A stretch of DNA of 64,000 nucleotides from Proteiniborus ethanoligenes (GTDB taxonomy: Bacteria; Bacillota; Clostridia; Tissierellales; Proteiniboraceae). Below, piece after piece: positions 1 through 10,540 of this stretch. The stretch is from the NCBI RefSeq assembly GCF_900107485.1, contig NZ_FNQE01000005.1, positions 42,707 through 106,706 on the forward strand, given 5' to 3'. How positions within the stretch are numbered: position 1 is the stretch's first letter; every line of letters begins with the position of its first letter. A model generated the notes under the pieces. It did no database searches and was not told the origin of the DNA. It saw only the letters and a program-made list of their open reading frames with translations. Position numbers and translations under genes: made by a program.

Positions 1-3000
1 GTAGGTGCTATACATTAGATTGTACATTGGTATATATAGTGAAATATCATTTGTATTTATATAGGCTCCTCCACTACTATAGCTAATTGCTGACAATGGT
101 ACTACTACCTTTATTTTATCGTATTTGCTGTATTTATTGTCTGTAAGATCTACTGTATATTGTCTGCTACTGTATTGGCTAGGCAGGTCTACTGTAATCA
201 ACCCGTTTGAATAGTTTACAACTGTTTCTGTAGTTTCTTTTTGGTCATATTTATCACTACCATCATCGTTTCTAGTCTTTAGGGTAGTAGTCGAAGCATA
301 GTCATAATCTATTGACTCTCCATATTTATTTATAGCCCATAGCCTAAAGTAGTATCTAGTATCTGGCTTTAGGTCTTTTATGATGTATTCTAGTTCTGTA
401 GTCTCTCCTATAAACTCATATTCTCCTCCAGATCTTGTGGAGCCAAATATCTTGAATCTATCTGCGCCAGGTGTTTGGTTCCATCTTAGAGTAATTGACC
501 TTTCGTGGCCAGGATAGGCTACAAAGCCTGTAGGACCTTCTGGTAATGGTAGTATATATGTAATTCCATTTTCCAGCGTGTATTTTCCTCCGTCTGTATT
601 TTCTATCCTTACATCCTTTGGTCCTAGCTCACCTGGCGGTGTGATGATTTCTAATGTCTGCTCATTTATTAGCTCTACTCCCGTAGCTGGAGTGTCTCCT
701 ATATATACCTTTACTCCTGGTAAAAAGTTATTTCCTCTTATGGTTACCTTTTGCCCTCCTGTGTTATGAACTTGATTTGGTGTCACGCTAGTAATAGTAG
801 GTACTGAGTAATAGGTAAATCCATTAACTAATATAACCTCTCCTAATGCTCCTTCGTTTCTTATAAATACATCTACTGGGCCTAATATATCACTAGGTGG
901 TGTAATGATTACTAGCTCTTTATAGGATGATTCTTTTATTACTACTGTGGCTTCTCTAGCTCCTATACGAACTGTAATATTCTCTATTCTAAAATCATTA
1001 CCTAATATCCTTATTTCTTCTCCACCTGCTGCACTTCCTCTGTTCGGTATAACACTTTCTATAGTAGGACTACTTTCCTTTGCCCTATATATATAGTACG
1101 CTGGTACCTTTGCTTCTCCAATCTTTGATAGTGCAGAGTCAGCACTTTCTCCGTCTTCGTTGATGACTATTATCCTTAAAGGCTTGTTTATATCTATCTC
1201 TCTGCCTTTTGGTGCACGGACTATAAGCTTAGTCTCTTCATTGTTCTTTGAGATTATCTCTGCTTCTTGGCTCCCTATCATAACCCTAACACCTTTTCTA
1301 AAGTCCTTACCTTCTATAGTAAAGGTAATACCTCCATCTATGGTGGATTCTATTGCATAATAGTCTACTTCATTTGAGCCATCTGCTTTAAACACTTCTC
1401 TTTTAGGATCTATGTTTGTAATCTCTGGCTTAGAGTCAGGATGCTTTATGATTATGCTGCCCTTTGCTGTTCCACCATCCCTATTGACTATCCTTACGCT
1501 TTGTGTACCTATGTTATCCATAGCAGGTGTAGTCATTACCAAAGTATTTGAATCTACATATTTAACTGCTGGTGCTAATCTTCTAGTGACTATTAGTGTG
1601 TTGTCCTTTAAGGCTATTTTTACACCCTCTGTACCCTTAGTTCCATCTCCTGTTTGTAATATTATGATTCTAGATTGTCTTGGCTTTAGCTTAAATGTTT
1701 TTTCAGCTTCGTTTTTATATTTTACTGTTACTAGATTTGGATTTGATGCATCTCTATTGTCATAGGTTACTCTTAAATCTCCTATAATAACTTCTCCATG
1801 TCCTCCTGTAATTCTAGAACTAGCTTCTTCGTTTCCTAGGATAACCTCTACGTCTATATCTACTCCATAAATAGGAGTTGTAATATCTCCTGGGTCTAAT
1901 GGTGTCTCTCCTGTTTGGTCTCCTACTCCTTTGCCTTCTATAAATCCAGCTCCAACAATGGTTACTTCTGTACCGCCAAATTTAGTTACAGTATCTGGTG
2001 TAATACTTGTTATGGTTGGCTTAGACATTCTGTAGGTAAATCCATTTTTGAGAACTACTGTACCAGCGTCTGGGTTAGTAACTGTAACATCTACTGCCCC
2101 TTCCTTTTCTCCAGGTGGTGTCTTTACTATAAGAGTTCCATAGCTTGAATACTGAACATCTACTGCCTCTTCCCATCCAAAATATACCTTTGGAAGGGCT
2201 TCTCCTGGGTCTGGCTTGCCATTTTCATTTACGTCATCAAATCTAAAATCATCTCCACTTATAACTACAGTTTGGTAGCCTGCTGTGGAGCCTTCTTTTG
2301 GATCTAACCCTGATATTTTAGGGAAGCTGCCTGGTACTCTAAAGGTAAATCCATCTTGTATCGTAGCAGAGCCTCCATCGCTATTGATTACTGTCACTGG
2401 TACCTTTACTCTGTCTGTTATTTTCTCATCTACAGTGTAGCTTGGTGTAGTGACTAGAAGCTTATATTTTTGTCCTTCCTCTTCTAGCACCCTTTCAACT
2501 ATACCTTTTTTCTCTCCAAAATAAACTTCTATATTATTTTCTCTAAAATCCTCTCCTATGATGACTACCTTTGTACCTCCGTCTCTAGTTCCTTCATTTG
2601 GGATTATGGAATCTATTTTAGGCTCACTAATAGGACTTAGATATGTAAATCCGTTTTTTACTGTAACTCTTGTAGTATCTGGGTTAATTATGGTTACATC
2701 CTTTAAGCCTAAGGGTAAATTCTCTGGTAATGTTAGTATTATTGTATTCTTGTCTGCTACATAAACCCTTGAGGTTACTGTACTACCATCCTTAAGCTCT
2801 TTTGAGGTAGTAATTAAATTAAGCTCATGCTCATTAAATAATACTCTTGTCCCCATTCTTTCGTATCTATCTGTAGCACTAAGATTTGGCAATACAAAGT
2901 CGTCTCCTTTTATGATGACCTGTGTATATGCTCCTCCGTGCTTAGGTGCTATGGTGGTTATCTTAGGATTAGTAGATACTCTGGTGTAGGTATAAGTGCT

Positions 3001-5991
3001 TTCACCTGTTCCTCCATCTCTATTGTTAAGGACCTGGAGGATTTTTTCTCCTTCTGTGCCCTTTGGAGTTGTAATGATAATATGGACAACATCTCCACCT
3101 GAGGCTGCTCTCTCTACTTTATCTATCTTTGCTATTTCGCCACCTATGGTAACTGTAAGGAGTATTTCTCTTATATCATAGTCAAGGTTTTTACCTGTGA
3201 TGACTACCTTTTGTCCTCCATCTACACTTCCTTTGTCTGGAGATACAGATATTATCTCTGGCTGTTTTTTAGGTTCCATGTATTCAAAGGCATCTGTTGC
3301 TCTAGCTACTCCGCCATCAGGATTTATGATGATTATATCTCTGTATCCTTTTTCACTAGGCTCTACTGATGGAAGCCTTACTGAAATTTTTGTACCTACT
3401 CTATCTTTTACTCCGTCTAAGGTGATTAGCTTTCCGCTTTTTTCTGCCGTGACCTCAAGAGTTTTTGCCTTATATTTTTCGTATGAGCCTAGATCTGCTA
3501 ATAATTCTTGAGTAAGAACTGATCTAGGTACTGCATATATTGTAGGGTAAATGACTTGAGTCTGTCCGCTGATGTCCTCTTTATTATCTACTAAAAACAT
3601 GTCTCCATTTATCATAGCTACTGGATGATGAGGATTTTTCCCCGCCGTATTTGTTGAACCAAATTCTGGTGTTATCTCTTTTATTACTGGAGTACTCATA
3701 TAGTCAAACTGTCTGACTCTTGTTTCATCCTCATTATGTCCACCTTCAGCTAAATATTCGTTTAAGGTTTTAGTTCTACCCTTGTCTCCATTTTGAACAA
3801 GTACTGTAGTGGCTCCTAGCTCCTTAATATCTGGTGCTACTACTTCTATTCTATATGCCATCTTTCCCTTGACCTGATAATCAAGTGTGCTTACAGATAT
3901 AACCTGTCCTTGATTTCTGGCTACTAAATACTCATTTAATGGCTTGTTTGTTTCTTTGAAAAAGTATACCTTGGCGTCTGGTCTAAAATCCAGACCATAA
4001 ATATAAACTGTGCTTCCTGCTGGTCCCTTTGCCATAGGAGTTTTATCGTCTATGAGTGGTATACCTTCGAATTTTTCATTGTGTACTACTTCTAGCTCTG
4101 GTGCACTTGGTACTGGCTTGTAGATGTATTTTCTAGATGATATGGCTTTTTCTGTAAATCCATCTACTATTTTGCCCTCGTACTCATCACCAGATTTAAT
4201 GCCTTTATATTTTGTAATTATCTCAATAACTACGTCTACTGGTGTGTTTGTTCTTGGATCTAGTGCAATTTGCGGTGTTAATACTATCATACCCTGCTGG
4301 CCTGTATCTGGGTTTATATTTGTGGCTACAAAACTACCATCATCTACTTTTATGGGTAATATCTCTGCTTTTTCTCCTCCAAAGTAAACTCTTATTTCAC
4401 GGATTCTTTCTACATCTGTTGTATTGTTTGTACCTGGAACTATAAAGCTTTTTACAGTATCTTTTTTAAGTTGTAAAACTCTGTTTTTTTCAATCTCTCC
4501 ATTTTTTCTTGGTTCATCTAATATAGTAAAACTATCTTCTTCTGATACTGTTTTGCCTGTATTGTCTTTTATAGTCCTTTGAAAATTAAGCCCTGTAAGT
4601 GTTACTCTTTCCCCTCCTGATTCAAAGCCTTCTGTCGGATTTAAATCTATGAGCACCAAGGAGTTTTCTACTTCTGTGTATCTAAATAGACCTTGAAACT
4701 GCCTCATGCCATTATCTATAGGGTTCTCTACGGTTACTGTAACTGGCCCTATTGTATTAGATGATGGTGTTATTGCCTTGAGAACTGTAGTATTCCCTAC
4801 TGACATTTCCGTATCTAGCTCCACTCCTGTTGCATATCTATCCCCAAATTTAATTTTCATACCTGGGTTAAGACCTGTACCTATTAATCTTACCTCTGTA
4901 CCTCCATTTTTAGGTCCTGCATTTGGTGATACTGCTTTTACTTCAAAGTAGCCTGGTGTCGGCAATACTTGAAGTCTATCTATAAATGTAACTGCTGTAT
5001 GGTTTAAGGAGTTTGAAGTATCTACTACCTTTATTTTTTGATAGCCTGATGTAGTTACCTGTGGTACTTCTATATCTATTTGCCCCTCGCTTGGAGTAGT
5101 GCCAGTAAATATACTAGCTTCATTTTCGCCACTAGGATTGACTATATAGACCTTTAGGTTATTAAGCGATGTATTTGTATCCCATTCAGGAAATTTAGTT
5201 CCTTGTATGCCTAGCTTATCTCCTATGTTTACCCTTAAGGTTGAGAGCTGAGTTATGTCGTGCTTTGCAAGATTTATATTTGGTTTTGGATCTGCTGGAT
5301 TTTTAGGATATCTTGCTTCTCCACCATATTTGTTCCGTATAGTTATTTCATATTCCTTGTTGAACTCAAAATTTTCTGGAAGCTTTACTTTTATATATCC
5401 AGGTCTTTGTTCTACTACTGTTCCTTGTGTTGTGTATTCTCCCTGTAGGTCTACTCCACTTTCTATTTCGTTTGCTCCTGAAAGATTTATGTTATTGCCA
5501 AATATTTCGAGAAAGGTTGCCTTTGTGCCTGTTGTTCCATCAGGATTTTGGATAATATTTCCATTAGCATTTCTATTTATGGTTACTTCTGTATTAGTTA
5601 CTATTTTTGTTATTTCTGGGTCTGGCACATAATCAAATCCCGCTATGTCTGAACCTACATCTGTCCTATCTACTATTAGCTGTGCCTTTCCTGAATTGCC
5701 ACCATTATCTGGAACCATTACGCTTATTTGTGTGTTATTTACCGATAATATCATGTCAGGACCTATTGGCTTTAAAACTCCACCAACAAAAACCTTTACT
5801 GCTATATCTGATTTTTTAGTTCCAAATCCACTACCTATTATCTTTACAACACCACCATTATTAGCTGAAACCTTGTTAGGTTCTAGCCCAGTGATTATTA
5901 CATCATCTGCTGCAAATGCTGTTAAACTATCTATAGGAATAAATGTAATTAGCATCATAATTGACAAAAATATAGATAAAAATCTTTTCAT
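1..5991 (-). CDS. Giant secreted multi-IPT/TIG-domain protein, C-terminus outside window (partial)
   Basis: One open minus-strand frame runs from an ATG at 5991 (ribosome site TAGGAGGG just upstream) to the left edge without a stop, at least 1,997 codons. Residues 1-27 are a signal peptide (basic start MKR, hydrophobic core, end LTAFA). Then come roughly 13 IPT/TIG immunoglobulin-like repeats, each with a P-N/D-x-G start, a GG-x-x-V-x-I-x-G-x-x-F core and an NPDGG-type end. A fibronectin type III-like segment with the W-N-Q-T-P and Y-Y-F-R-L-W motifs lies near residues 1830-1910. Such proteins are cell-surface adhesins or exopolymer-binding proteins; the exact role is inference. No frameshift was found on reading through. 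The gene is divergent from the beta-helix gene at 6332, and both may be surface proteins. Any wall anchor would be beyond the edge. Confidence 0.9.
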   Translation of the reverse strand, partial: MKRFLSIFLSIMMLITFIPIDSLTAFAADDVIITGLEPNKVSANNGGVVKIIGSGFGTKKSDIAVKVFVGGVLKPIGPDMILSVNNTQISVMVPDNGGNSGKAQLIVDRTDVGSDIAGFDYVPDPEITKIVTNTEVTINRNANGNIIQNPDGTTGTKATFLEIFGNNINLSGANEIESGVDLQGEYTTQGTVVEQRPGYIKVKLPENFEFNKEYEITIRNKYGGEARYPKNPADPKPNINLAKHDITQLSTLRVNIGDKLGIQGTKFPEWDTNTSLNNLKVYIVNPSGENEASIFTGTTPSEGQIDIEVPQVTTSGYQKIKVVDTSNSLNHTAVTFIDRLQVLPTPGYFEVKAVSPNAGPKNGGTEVRLIGTGLNPGMKIKFGDRYATGVELDTEMSVGNTTVLKAITPSSNTIGPVTVTVENPIDNGMRQFQGLFRYTEVENSLVLIDLNPTEGFESGGERVTLTGLNFQRTIKDNTGKTVSEEDSFTILDEPRKNGEIEKNRVLQLKKDTVKSFIVPGTNNTTDVERIREIRVYFGGEKAEILPIKVDDGSFVATNINPDTGQQGMIVLTPQIALDPRTNTPVDVVIEIITKYKGIKSGDEYEGKIVDGFTEKAISSRKYIYKPVPSAPELEVVHNEKFEGIPLIDDKTPMAKGPAGSTVYIYGLDFRPDAKVYFFKETNKPLNEYLVARNQGQVISVSTLDYQVKGKMAYRIEVVAPDIKELGATTVLVQNGDKGRTKTLNEYLAEGGHNEDETRVRQFDYMSTPVIKEITPEFGSTNTAGKNPHHPVAMINGDMFLVDNKEDISGQTQVIYPTIYAVPRSVLTQELLADLGSYEKYKAKTLEVTAEKSGKLITLDGVKDRVGTKISVRLPSVEPSEKGYRDIIIINPDGGVARATDAFEYMEPKKQPEIISVSPDKGSVDGGQKVVITGKNLDYDIREILLTVTIGGEIAKIDKVERAASGGDVVHIIITTPKGTEGEKILQVLNNRDGGTGESTYTYTRVSTNPKITTIAPKHGGAYTQVIIKGDDFVLPNLSATDRYERMGTRVLFNEHELNLITTSKELKDGSTVTSRVYVADKNTIILTLPENLPLGLKDVTIINPDTTRVTVKNGFTYLSPISEPKIDSIIPNEGTRDGGTKVVIIGEDFRENNIEVYFGEKKGIVERVLEEEGQKYKLLVTTPSYTVDEKITDRVKVPVTVINSDGGSATIQDGFTFRVPGSFPKISGLDPKEGSTAGYQTVVISGDDFRFDDVNENGKPDPGEALPKVYFGWEEAVDVQYSSYGTLIVKTPPGEKEGAVDVTVTNPDAGTVVLKNGFTYRMSKPTITSITPDTVTKFGGTEVTIVGAGFIEGKGVGDQTGETPLDPGDITTPIYGVDIDVEVILGNEEASSRITGGHGEVIIGDLRVTYDNRDASNPNLVTVKYKNEAEKTFKLKPRQSRIIILQTGDGTKGTEGVKIALKDNTLIVTRRLAPAVKYVDSNTLVMTTPAMDNIGTQSVRIVNRDGGTAKGSIIIKHPDSKPEITNIDPKREVFKADGSNEVDYYAIESTIDGGITFTIEGKDFRKGVRVMIGSQEAEIISKNNEETKLIVRAPKGREIDINKPLRIIVINEDGESADSALSKIGEAKVPAYYIYRAKESSPTIESVIPNRGSAAGGEEIRILGNDFRIENITVRIGAREATVVIKESSYKELVIITPPSDILGPVDVFIRNEGALGEVILVNGFTYYSVPTITSVTPNQVHNTGGQKVTIRGNNFLPGVKVYIGDTPATGVELINEQTLEIITPPGELGPKDVRIENTDGGKYTLENGITYILPLPEGPTGFVAYPGHERSITLRWNQTPGADRFKIFGSTRSGGEYEFIGETTELEYIIKDLKPDTRYYFRLWAINKYGESIDYDYASTTTLKTRNDDGSDKYDQKETTETVVNYSNGLITVDLPSQYSSRQYTVDLTDNKYSKYDKIKVVVPLSAISYSSGGAYINTNDISLYIPMYNLMYSTY

Positions 5992-6072
5992 AAATTTTCC
6001 CTCCTAGAAATATATCCTATGTATATTATCGACAAAATAAGTCTTACAGTTAAATTACAATATGATTACAAT

Positions 6073-6126
6073 AGTTGTTAGTTGTTAGCTAAGAGCTAGA
6101 AACTAAGAACTAACAACTAAGAGCTA
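6073..6126. repeat. Heptamer-based palindromic intergenic repeat
   Basis: Built from the 7-base words GTTAGTT/CTTAGTT and their complements. The left arm 6073-6090 pairs with 6094-6118, giving an imperfect hairpin. The same family recurs at 14693, 22201, 23710 and 28011. The rest of the 340-base gap 5992-6331 is AT-rich; it must carry the promoters of the two divergent genes, but I see no convincing consensus. Confidence 0.75.
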
Positions 6127-6331
6127 ATCATTTTCGCTGTATTCTTTTATTATTCAACATATTATTCTTTTTTCCTGCAATACCAAAAGCCTAAAAATTC
6201 TTTGTTATTTTTTAAACTTTTCTTCGACAAAGTGTTCAAAATAGTCTGAATTTTTGGTAGTCTATAGATATCAAGTAAAAAACAAGAAGAGTCACACAGG
6301 ATATTAATATATTATAAATGGGGGTATTTAA

Positions 6332-7867
6332 GTGAAATTGGCAGGTTTAAGGAAAATATTTATTTTACTTATAATATCAGTTTTTTATATCCTAGTCTTA
6401 AATTTTACTTCTAATGATGTGAGTTATTCTGCATCAGGTGGTAAGGATGTGGTTTATGTAAGTCCTTATGTTGGCGATTATAAAACTTTAAAAGATGGCC
6501 TAAATGCTGTGAATGATGGTGGTACTATTTATGTTAAATACTATCATCAGTCTTATTATTTTGAGGATATTGTTGTGAATAAAAATATTAAAATAATAGG
6601 TATTCCCTCTGGCAGCAATATACCTAGGATTACTTGCAAGCTAGAGAACAATATTCCATTTATAATGGTAAAGGAACCCTATTCACTCCAAATAGAAAAC
6701 CTATATATTCAATCGGTCACATCTAAAAAGCTAATAGAAAGCAACACCTCTAACCTTTCTCTTAAGAACATATATCTTAAATATGGACAACCCATTATAA
6801 TTAATTCCCCAGCTAATAGCAGTAATTTAAATATCAGCTTTGATAAATGCATCTTTGATGGTATATCACCAAAAGTTATTTTAAATACTCCCGTCAACGG
6901 AAATATCCTTTTTAATAATTGTAATTTTGTGAGAGATTCTATAATTATTAAAAATAGTGGTGCAAATATAGATATATCTAATTCTATATTTGAACAAAGA
7001 GGTATTAAAATAGAAAAATACAGCTATGGAAGGATAAATGTAAGTAATAATAATTTTGTAGGTAACAACGCTCTCATTGACTCATATTCCTCTAGTGATA
7101 TTGTGCTTTCATATAATAAATTCCCTTCTAGTGGAGTAATCATTTATACTCATGATGATACAAAGCTAGATGCTAATAATAACTGGTGGGGAAGTCCTGA
7201 TGGCCCTTCTCCTTCCATTAGGAATTCTATAGTATGTGATAGATGGGCTTGTGATGAGGCTTTTACTGTCTTTAATGATACTCCTTCTACGCCAGGATAC
7301 GGTGGGGGTGGTTCTGATGAAACTGAGGAGCCTAAGGAACCAGATGTGCCAGAGGAAGATGATCCAAAAACTCCTACGGAGCCTAGTGAACCAGAAGAAG
7401 ATATTCCTACTGAACCAGAGGATCCTAAGGATAAAGACCCAGAACACCCTGAAAATCCTCCTGAGCAAGAAGAGCCAGAAGCCCCAACAGAACCTGTAGA
7501 TGGTGAAGAGCCTGTTGCACCAGAAGAGCCTGGGATTATTGAGGAGCCCGAAGTACCTGTAGTGCCAATAATACCAGATATTCCTCCGATTCCTACTGCC
7601 CCACAGATTCCAGAGGATAAAGATTCTAAGGATTATAATGTGGAGCCATATGACGATGAAGTTACTATGCCTAAAGGTAAAATTACCATATTTGATTTAA
7701 ATACTGCTACAGCAGCTATAAGGATAGATGATGAAGCTATCACCAGCATTATATGTGAATCTTTAAAGGATGGTAAAGGACACTGGCTTTTTAATTGTTA
7801 TATTATTTATCATTCAGATGGAAGTCTTTTAATTTATATATTAGGAGACAACTATTTTGTAATATAA
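6332..7867 (+). CDS. Secreted right-handed beta-helix protein with Pro/Glu-rich stalk
   Basis: 511 residues. GTG start after a GGGGG ribosome site. An N-terminal signal or anchor helix (residues 8-27) is followed by a parallel beta-helix region (about 45-290) with repeated short N/S-I-x-I/F-N-N motifs, closing with the NNWWG motif often found at the end of such helices. Residues 320-430 are a low-complexity Pro/Glu/Asp stalk of EEP, EPE and PEEP units, typical of surface-exposed spacers. The last 75 residues form a small unknown domain. No catalytic residues were identified; the fold resembles pectin- or polysaccharide-binding surface proteins. It is followed by a small SLH protein, so a surface layer role is likely but unproven. 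Confidence 0.75.
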   Translation: MKLAGLRKIFILLIISVFYILVLNFTSNDVSYSASGGKDVVYVSPYVGDYKTLKDGLNAVNDGGTIYVKYYHQSYYFEDIVVNKNIKIIGIPSGSNIPRITCKLENNIPFIMVKEPYSLQIENLYIQSVTSKKLIESNTSNLSLKNIYLKYGQPIIINSPANSSNLNISFDKCIFDGISPKVILNTPVNGNILFNNCNFVRDSIIIKNSGANIDISNSIFEQRGIKIEKYSYGRINVSNNNFVGNNALIDSYSSSDIVLSYNKFPSSGVIIYTHDDTKLDANNNWWGSPDGPSPSIRNSIVCDRWACDEAFTVFNDTPSTPGYGGGGSDETEEPKEPDVPEEDDPKTPTEPSEPEEDIPTEPEDPKDKDPEHPENPPEQEEPEAPTEPVDGEEPVAPEEPGIIEEPEVPVVPIIPDIPPIPTAPQIPEDKDSKDYNVEPYDDEVTMPKGKITIFDLNTATAAIRIDDEAITSIICESLKDGKGHWLFNCYIIYHSDGSLLIYILGDNYFVI

Positions 7868-7941
7868 ATGAAATGAAATTCTCATGTTAACTTTGATATA
7901 ATTAAACTGTAACAAATTGATTACTAGGGAGAGATTATATT

Positions 7942-8511
7942 ATGCTAAAGAAAACTACTATTCTAGTTTTAGTGTTTGTATTAGCCTTTGGTGGGCTGGT
8001 TTTTGCTAAAAATACAGATACACAAAAATTAGAAGCAGCAGAAAGATTAGTTGCTATGGGAATAATTACAGGATTTGAGGATGGGTCCTTAGGCCTGGAG
8101 GGTAATTTGACTAGGGAGCAATTTGCTACTATAGTTGTTAGATTAATGAACAAGCAAAATGAAGTAGATAAATATAAGCAGGATTCTATATTTAGTGATG
8201 TTAAAAAAGAACGTTGGTCTGCAGGTTATGTGAATATTGCTGTAAAGGAAGGTCTTATTGTAGGACGTGGCGATGGCACCTTTGATCCTCAAGGCAATAT
8301 AACTCATGCCGAAATCTTAACTGTTTTAGTTAGACTACTTGGATATGAAGGTACTATTGATAAAAACAAAGCATGGCCTGATAACTATGTGGATAAGGCT
8401 AAGGAGCTTAAAATGGACCTTGGAGCCGGTTTTGATATTAAATCTCCTGCATTAAGAGGAGATATTATGCTATATATAGATAAAAGCCTTGTGGTGAAAA
8501 TAAATAGATAA
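7942..8511 (+). CDS. Small exported S-layer homology (SLH) domain protein
   Basis: 189 residues with a clear signal peptide (residues 1-23, ending VFA-K). The mature part is little more than SLH motifs: a degenerate first one (AAERLVAMGIITGFEDGS then LTREQFATIVVRLMN), a second with FSDV..WSAGYVNIAVKEGLIVGRGDGTFDP and ITHAEILTVLVRLLGY, and a partial third. SLH domains bind pyruvylated secondary cell-wall polymers outside the membrane. Start ATG with GGGAGAG upstream; 74 bases after the beta-helix gene, so possibly co-transcribed. It could be a free wall-binding module or adaptor. Confidence 0.8.
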   Translation: MLKKTTILVLVFVLAFGGLVFAKNTDTQKLEAAERLVAMGIITGFEDGSLGLEGNLTREQFATIVVRLMNKQNEVDKYKQDSIFSDVKKERWSAGYVNIAVKEGLIVGRGDGTFDPQGNITHAEILTVLVRLLGYEGTIDKNKAWPDNYVDKAKELKMDLGAGFDIKSPALRGDIMLYIDKSLVVKINR

Positions 8512-8590
8512 AATCCTTGTTTTTAATTTAACTAATCTGGGTAATATATTAGTTGTAATGAATTAACGACCATTTTGGGAGGCGTATTTT

Positions 8591-9316
8591 GTGAGAATAC
8601 TAGTTGTAAATGACTATAATGAAATGAAAAATAAGGCTGCCAATATTATTGCAAGCCAAATGGTGCTTAAGCCTAATAGTGTTTTAGGTTTAGCTACTGG
8701 TAGTACTCCCTTAGGCACATATGAGGAGTTAGTCCGTCTTTATAAAATAGGTATAATTAGCTTTTCTGAGATAACTTCCTTTAACTTAGACGAATACTAT
8801 GGACTTTCAAAAAACAACAATCAAAGCTACAACTATTATATGTATATGAACTTATTCAATCATGTAGATATTGATGAGGACAATGTTCATATACCTGACG
8901 GAATGTGTGAGAATATCGAGAGAGAATGTGCTGATTATGAAAGAAAAATAAAAGAATCTGGCGGAATAGATCTTCAATTGCTTGGTATAGGTAGAAATGG
9001 ACATATAGGCTTCAATGAGCCTAGTGACTCCTTCCAACTTAACACTCATCTTGTACAGCTAGATGAGGATACTATTGAAGCTAACTCTAGATTTTTTGCT
9101 TCTATAGACGAGGTGCCTACAAGGGCCATTAGCATGGGAATAGGCTCTATTCTAAGAGCTAAGAAAATAGTACTGCTTGCTAGTGGAGAAGAAAAGGCCG
9201 ATGCTATTTACGATACTGTTAAGGGCCCAATTACTCCAAAAGTACCTGCCTCTATTCTTCAGCTTCATCCTGATGTGGTCATTATAGCTGATAAGGAAGC
9301 GGCTAGTAGATTATAA
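8591..9316 (+). CDS. nagB: Glucosamine-6-phosphate deaminase
   Basis: 241 residues, full family length. It converts glucosamine-6-phosphate to fructose-6-phosphate and ammonia, linking amino-sugar catabolism to glycolysis in the cytoplasm. Visible family motifs: LGLATGSTPLGTYEEL (sugar-phosphate binding), FNLDEYYGL with the catalytic Asp, and GIGRNGHIGFNEP with the ring-opening His. GTG start preceded by GGGAGG. No nagA or regulator lies next to it. It ends at a strong bidirectional terminator. Confidence 0.95.
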   Translation: MRILVVNDYNEMKNKAANIIASQMVLKPNSVLGLATGSTPLGTYEELVRLYKIGIISFSEITSFNLDEYYGLSKNNNQSYNYYMYMNLFNHVDIDEDNVHIPDGMCENIERECADYERKIKESGGIDLQLLGIGRNGHIGFNEPSDSFQLNTHLVQLDEDTIEANSRFFASIDEVPTRAISMGIGSILRAKKIVLLASGEEKADAIYDTVKGPITPKVPASILQLHPDVVIIADKEAASRL

Positions 9317-9339
9317 AAGGTCTAATGGAAACATTATAT

Positions 9340-9380
9340 AAAAGACATACCCCTTGAAATGAGAAAGGGGTATGTCTTTT
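9340..9380. terminator. Bidirectional rho-independent terminator
   Basis: A perfect 14-bp stem, AAAAGACATACCCC with GGGGTATGTCTTTT, separated by 13 bases. A- and T-runs on either side serve both nagB (plus) and the convergent DHHW gene (minus). Confidence 0.9.
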
Positions 9381-9400
9381 TATATAATGCCATTGAATCT

Positions 9401-10531
9401 CTATCTATTTAGAAGATTGAAGGTTTTAAACTGAGAAAAATTTTGAATATTAAAAGCAAATAATATATCATCAACATTTATATTTTTAATATATTCTGGT
9501 ATGCTTTCCCTAAAATATCTTGTATCTATCAAAACAATTTTTTCATAATGTAAGGATAAAAAAGGCAAAAGACTATTGGCATATGAATCCTTAATTATCA
9601 CTATGGATTTTCCATTTTTTATAGATGTCTCTATATTTACTACTCCGTAATCTCCACCTAAGAAATATGAGTATTTATCAGTCTTATTAAGATAGCTCTC
9701 ATCATATAAGCTTTCTGTTTCCATGCTTTCATTTATAGTAATTTTATATTGTACATCCTCAGGAAATGTGTATTTATAAATGGAATCTGGTTTCCCTGTA
9801 TATAGGTTTGCTTTTCTATAAATAGTACCTAGAAAATCTTCAGAAACCTTTTCAATTTTAAATTTGTTTTCAGAATAGGGTTTATATCCTAAGGCATTAG
9901 ACAAAGCTTTGTAGCCATAGTAAGCACCCTTTGTAGTCCAATGATGATCTGTCCTATAGTAAATGTATTCATTAGATTTTTCCTTAAGGACCTTTATTAA
10001 ATCTACTACATAAAAATCCTCGGGAAGAGACTTTATAATATCTTCCATTATTTTATACTCATCAATTATGGGTGCATATTCTGGCAATGATTCTGAATAT
10101 ACTATTCCTTTAGAAGGAATTAAAACTGCTCCAACTTTTATATCCTTATTTAGTTGATGGATTTTGCTAATAAAATTGTTAATATAGCTCATGTTTTTGG
10201 CAAATTGGTCTTGGTCAAAATCAGAATCAACATCAAATAAAAGCTCTTCTTTCCCAAAATACACTCTGCCATTGTCTTTTTTTAGCATTATTAAATCAGT
10301 TCCTGTCTTTACTTTTATCCAAAAATCTCTATATGGAAATTGGTCTGTTGTGTATTTTTCAAAATCACTAGAATATTTGCCAGACAATATGTTTTTGACA
10401 TTAAAATCTGGTATTTTTTGAAGATACCTATTTTCTTGACTTGAAAAGGATTGAATAGGCATCAAGATGTTTATAGTTGAAAAAGTAATTACAATTAAAC
10501 TAACTATTATGATTCTAATCTTATTTTTCAT
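9401..10531 (-). CDS. DHHW family protein (AlgJ/AlgX-like partner of the MBOAT acyltransferase)
   Basis: 376 residues. An N-terminal membrane anchor or signal (residues 5-28) is followed by an extracytoplasmic SGNH-hydrolase-like domain. The diagnostic DHHWTTKGAYYGY motif lies near residue 195, and a Ser-containing IKDSYANSLLPFL block near residue 316 supplies the nucleophile-type motif. Members work with MBOAT membrane proteins to move acyl groups onto exported polysaccharides. The gene begins 9 bases after the MBOAT gene, with GGAGCGGG before its ATG, so the pair is translationally close. The substrate cannot be told from sequence. Confidence 0.88.
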   Translation of the reverse strand: MKNKIRIIIVSLIVITFSTINILMPIQSFSSQENRYLQKIPDFNVKNILSGKYSSDFEKYTTDQFPYRDFWIKVKTGTDLIMLKKDNGRVYFGKEELLFDVDSDFDQDQFAKNMSYINNFISKIHQLNKDIKVGAVLIPSKGIVYSESLPEYAPIIDEYKIMEDIIKSLPEDFYVVDLIKVLKEKSNEYIYYRTDHHWTTKGAYYGYKALSNALGYKPYSENKFKIEKVSEDFLGTIYRKANLYTGKPDSIYKYTFPEDVQYKITINESMETESLYDESYLNKTDKYSYFLGGDYGVVNIETSIKNGKSIVIIKDSYANSLLPFLSLHYEKIVLIDTRYFRESIPEYIKNINVDDILFAFNIQNFSQFKTFNLLNR

Positions 10532-10540
10532 GTCCCGCTC

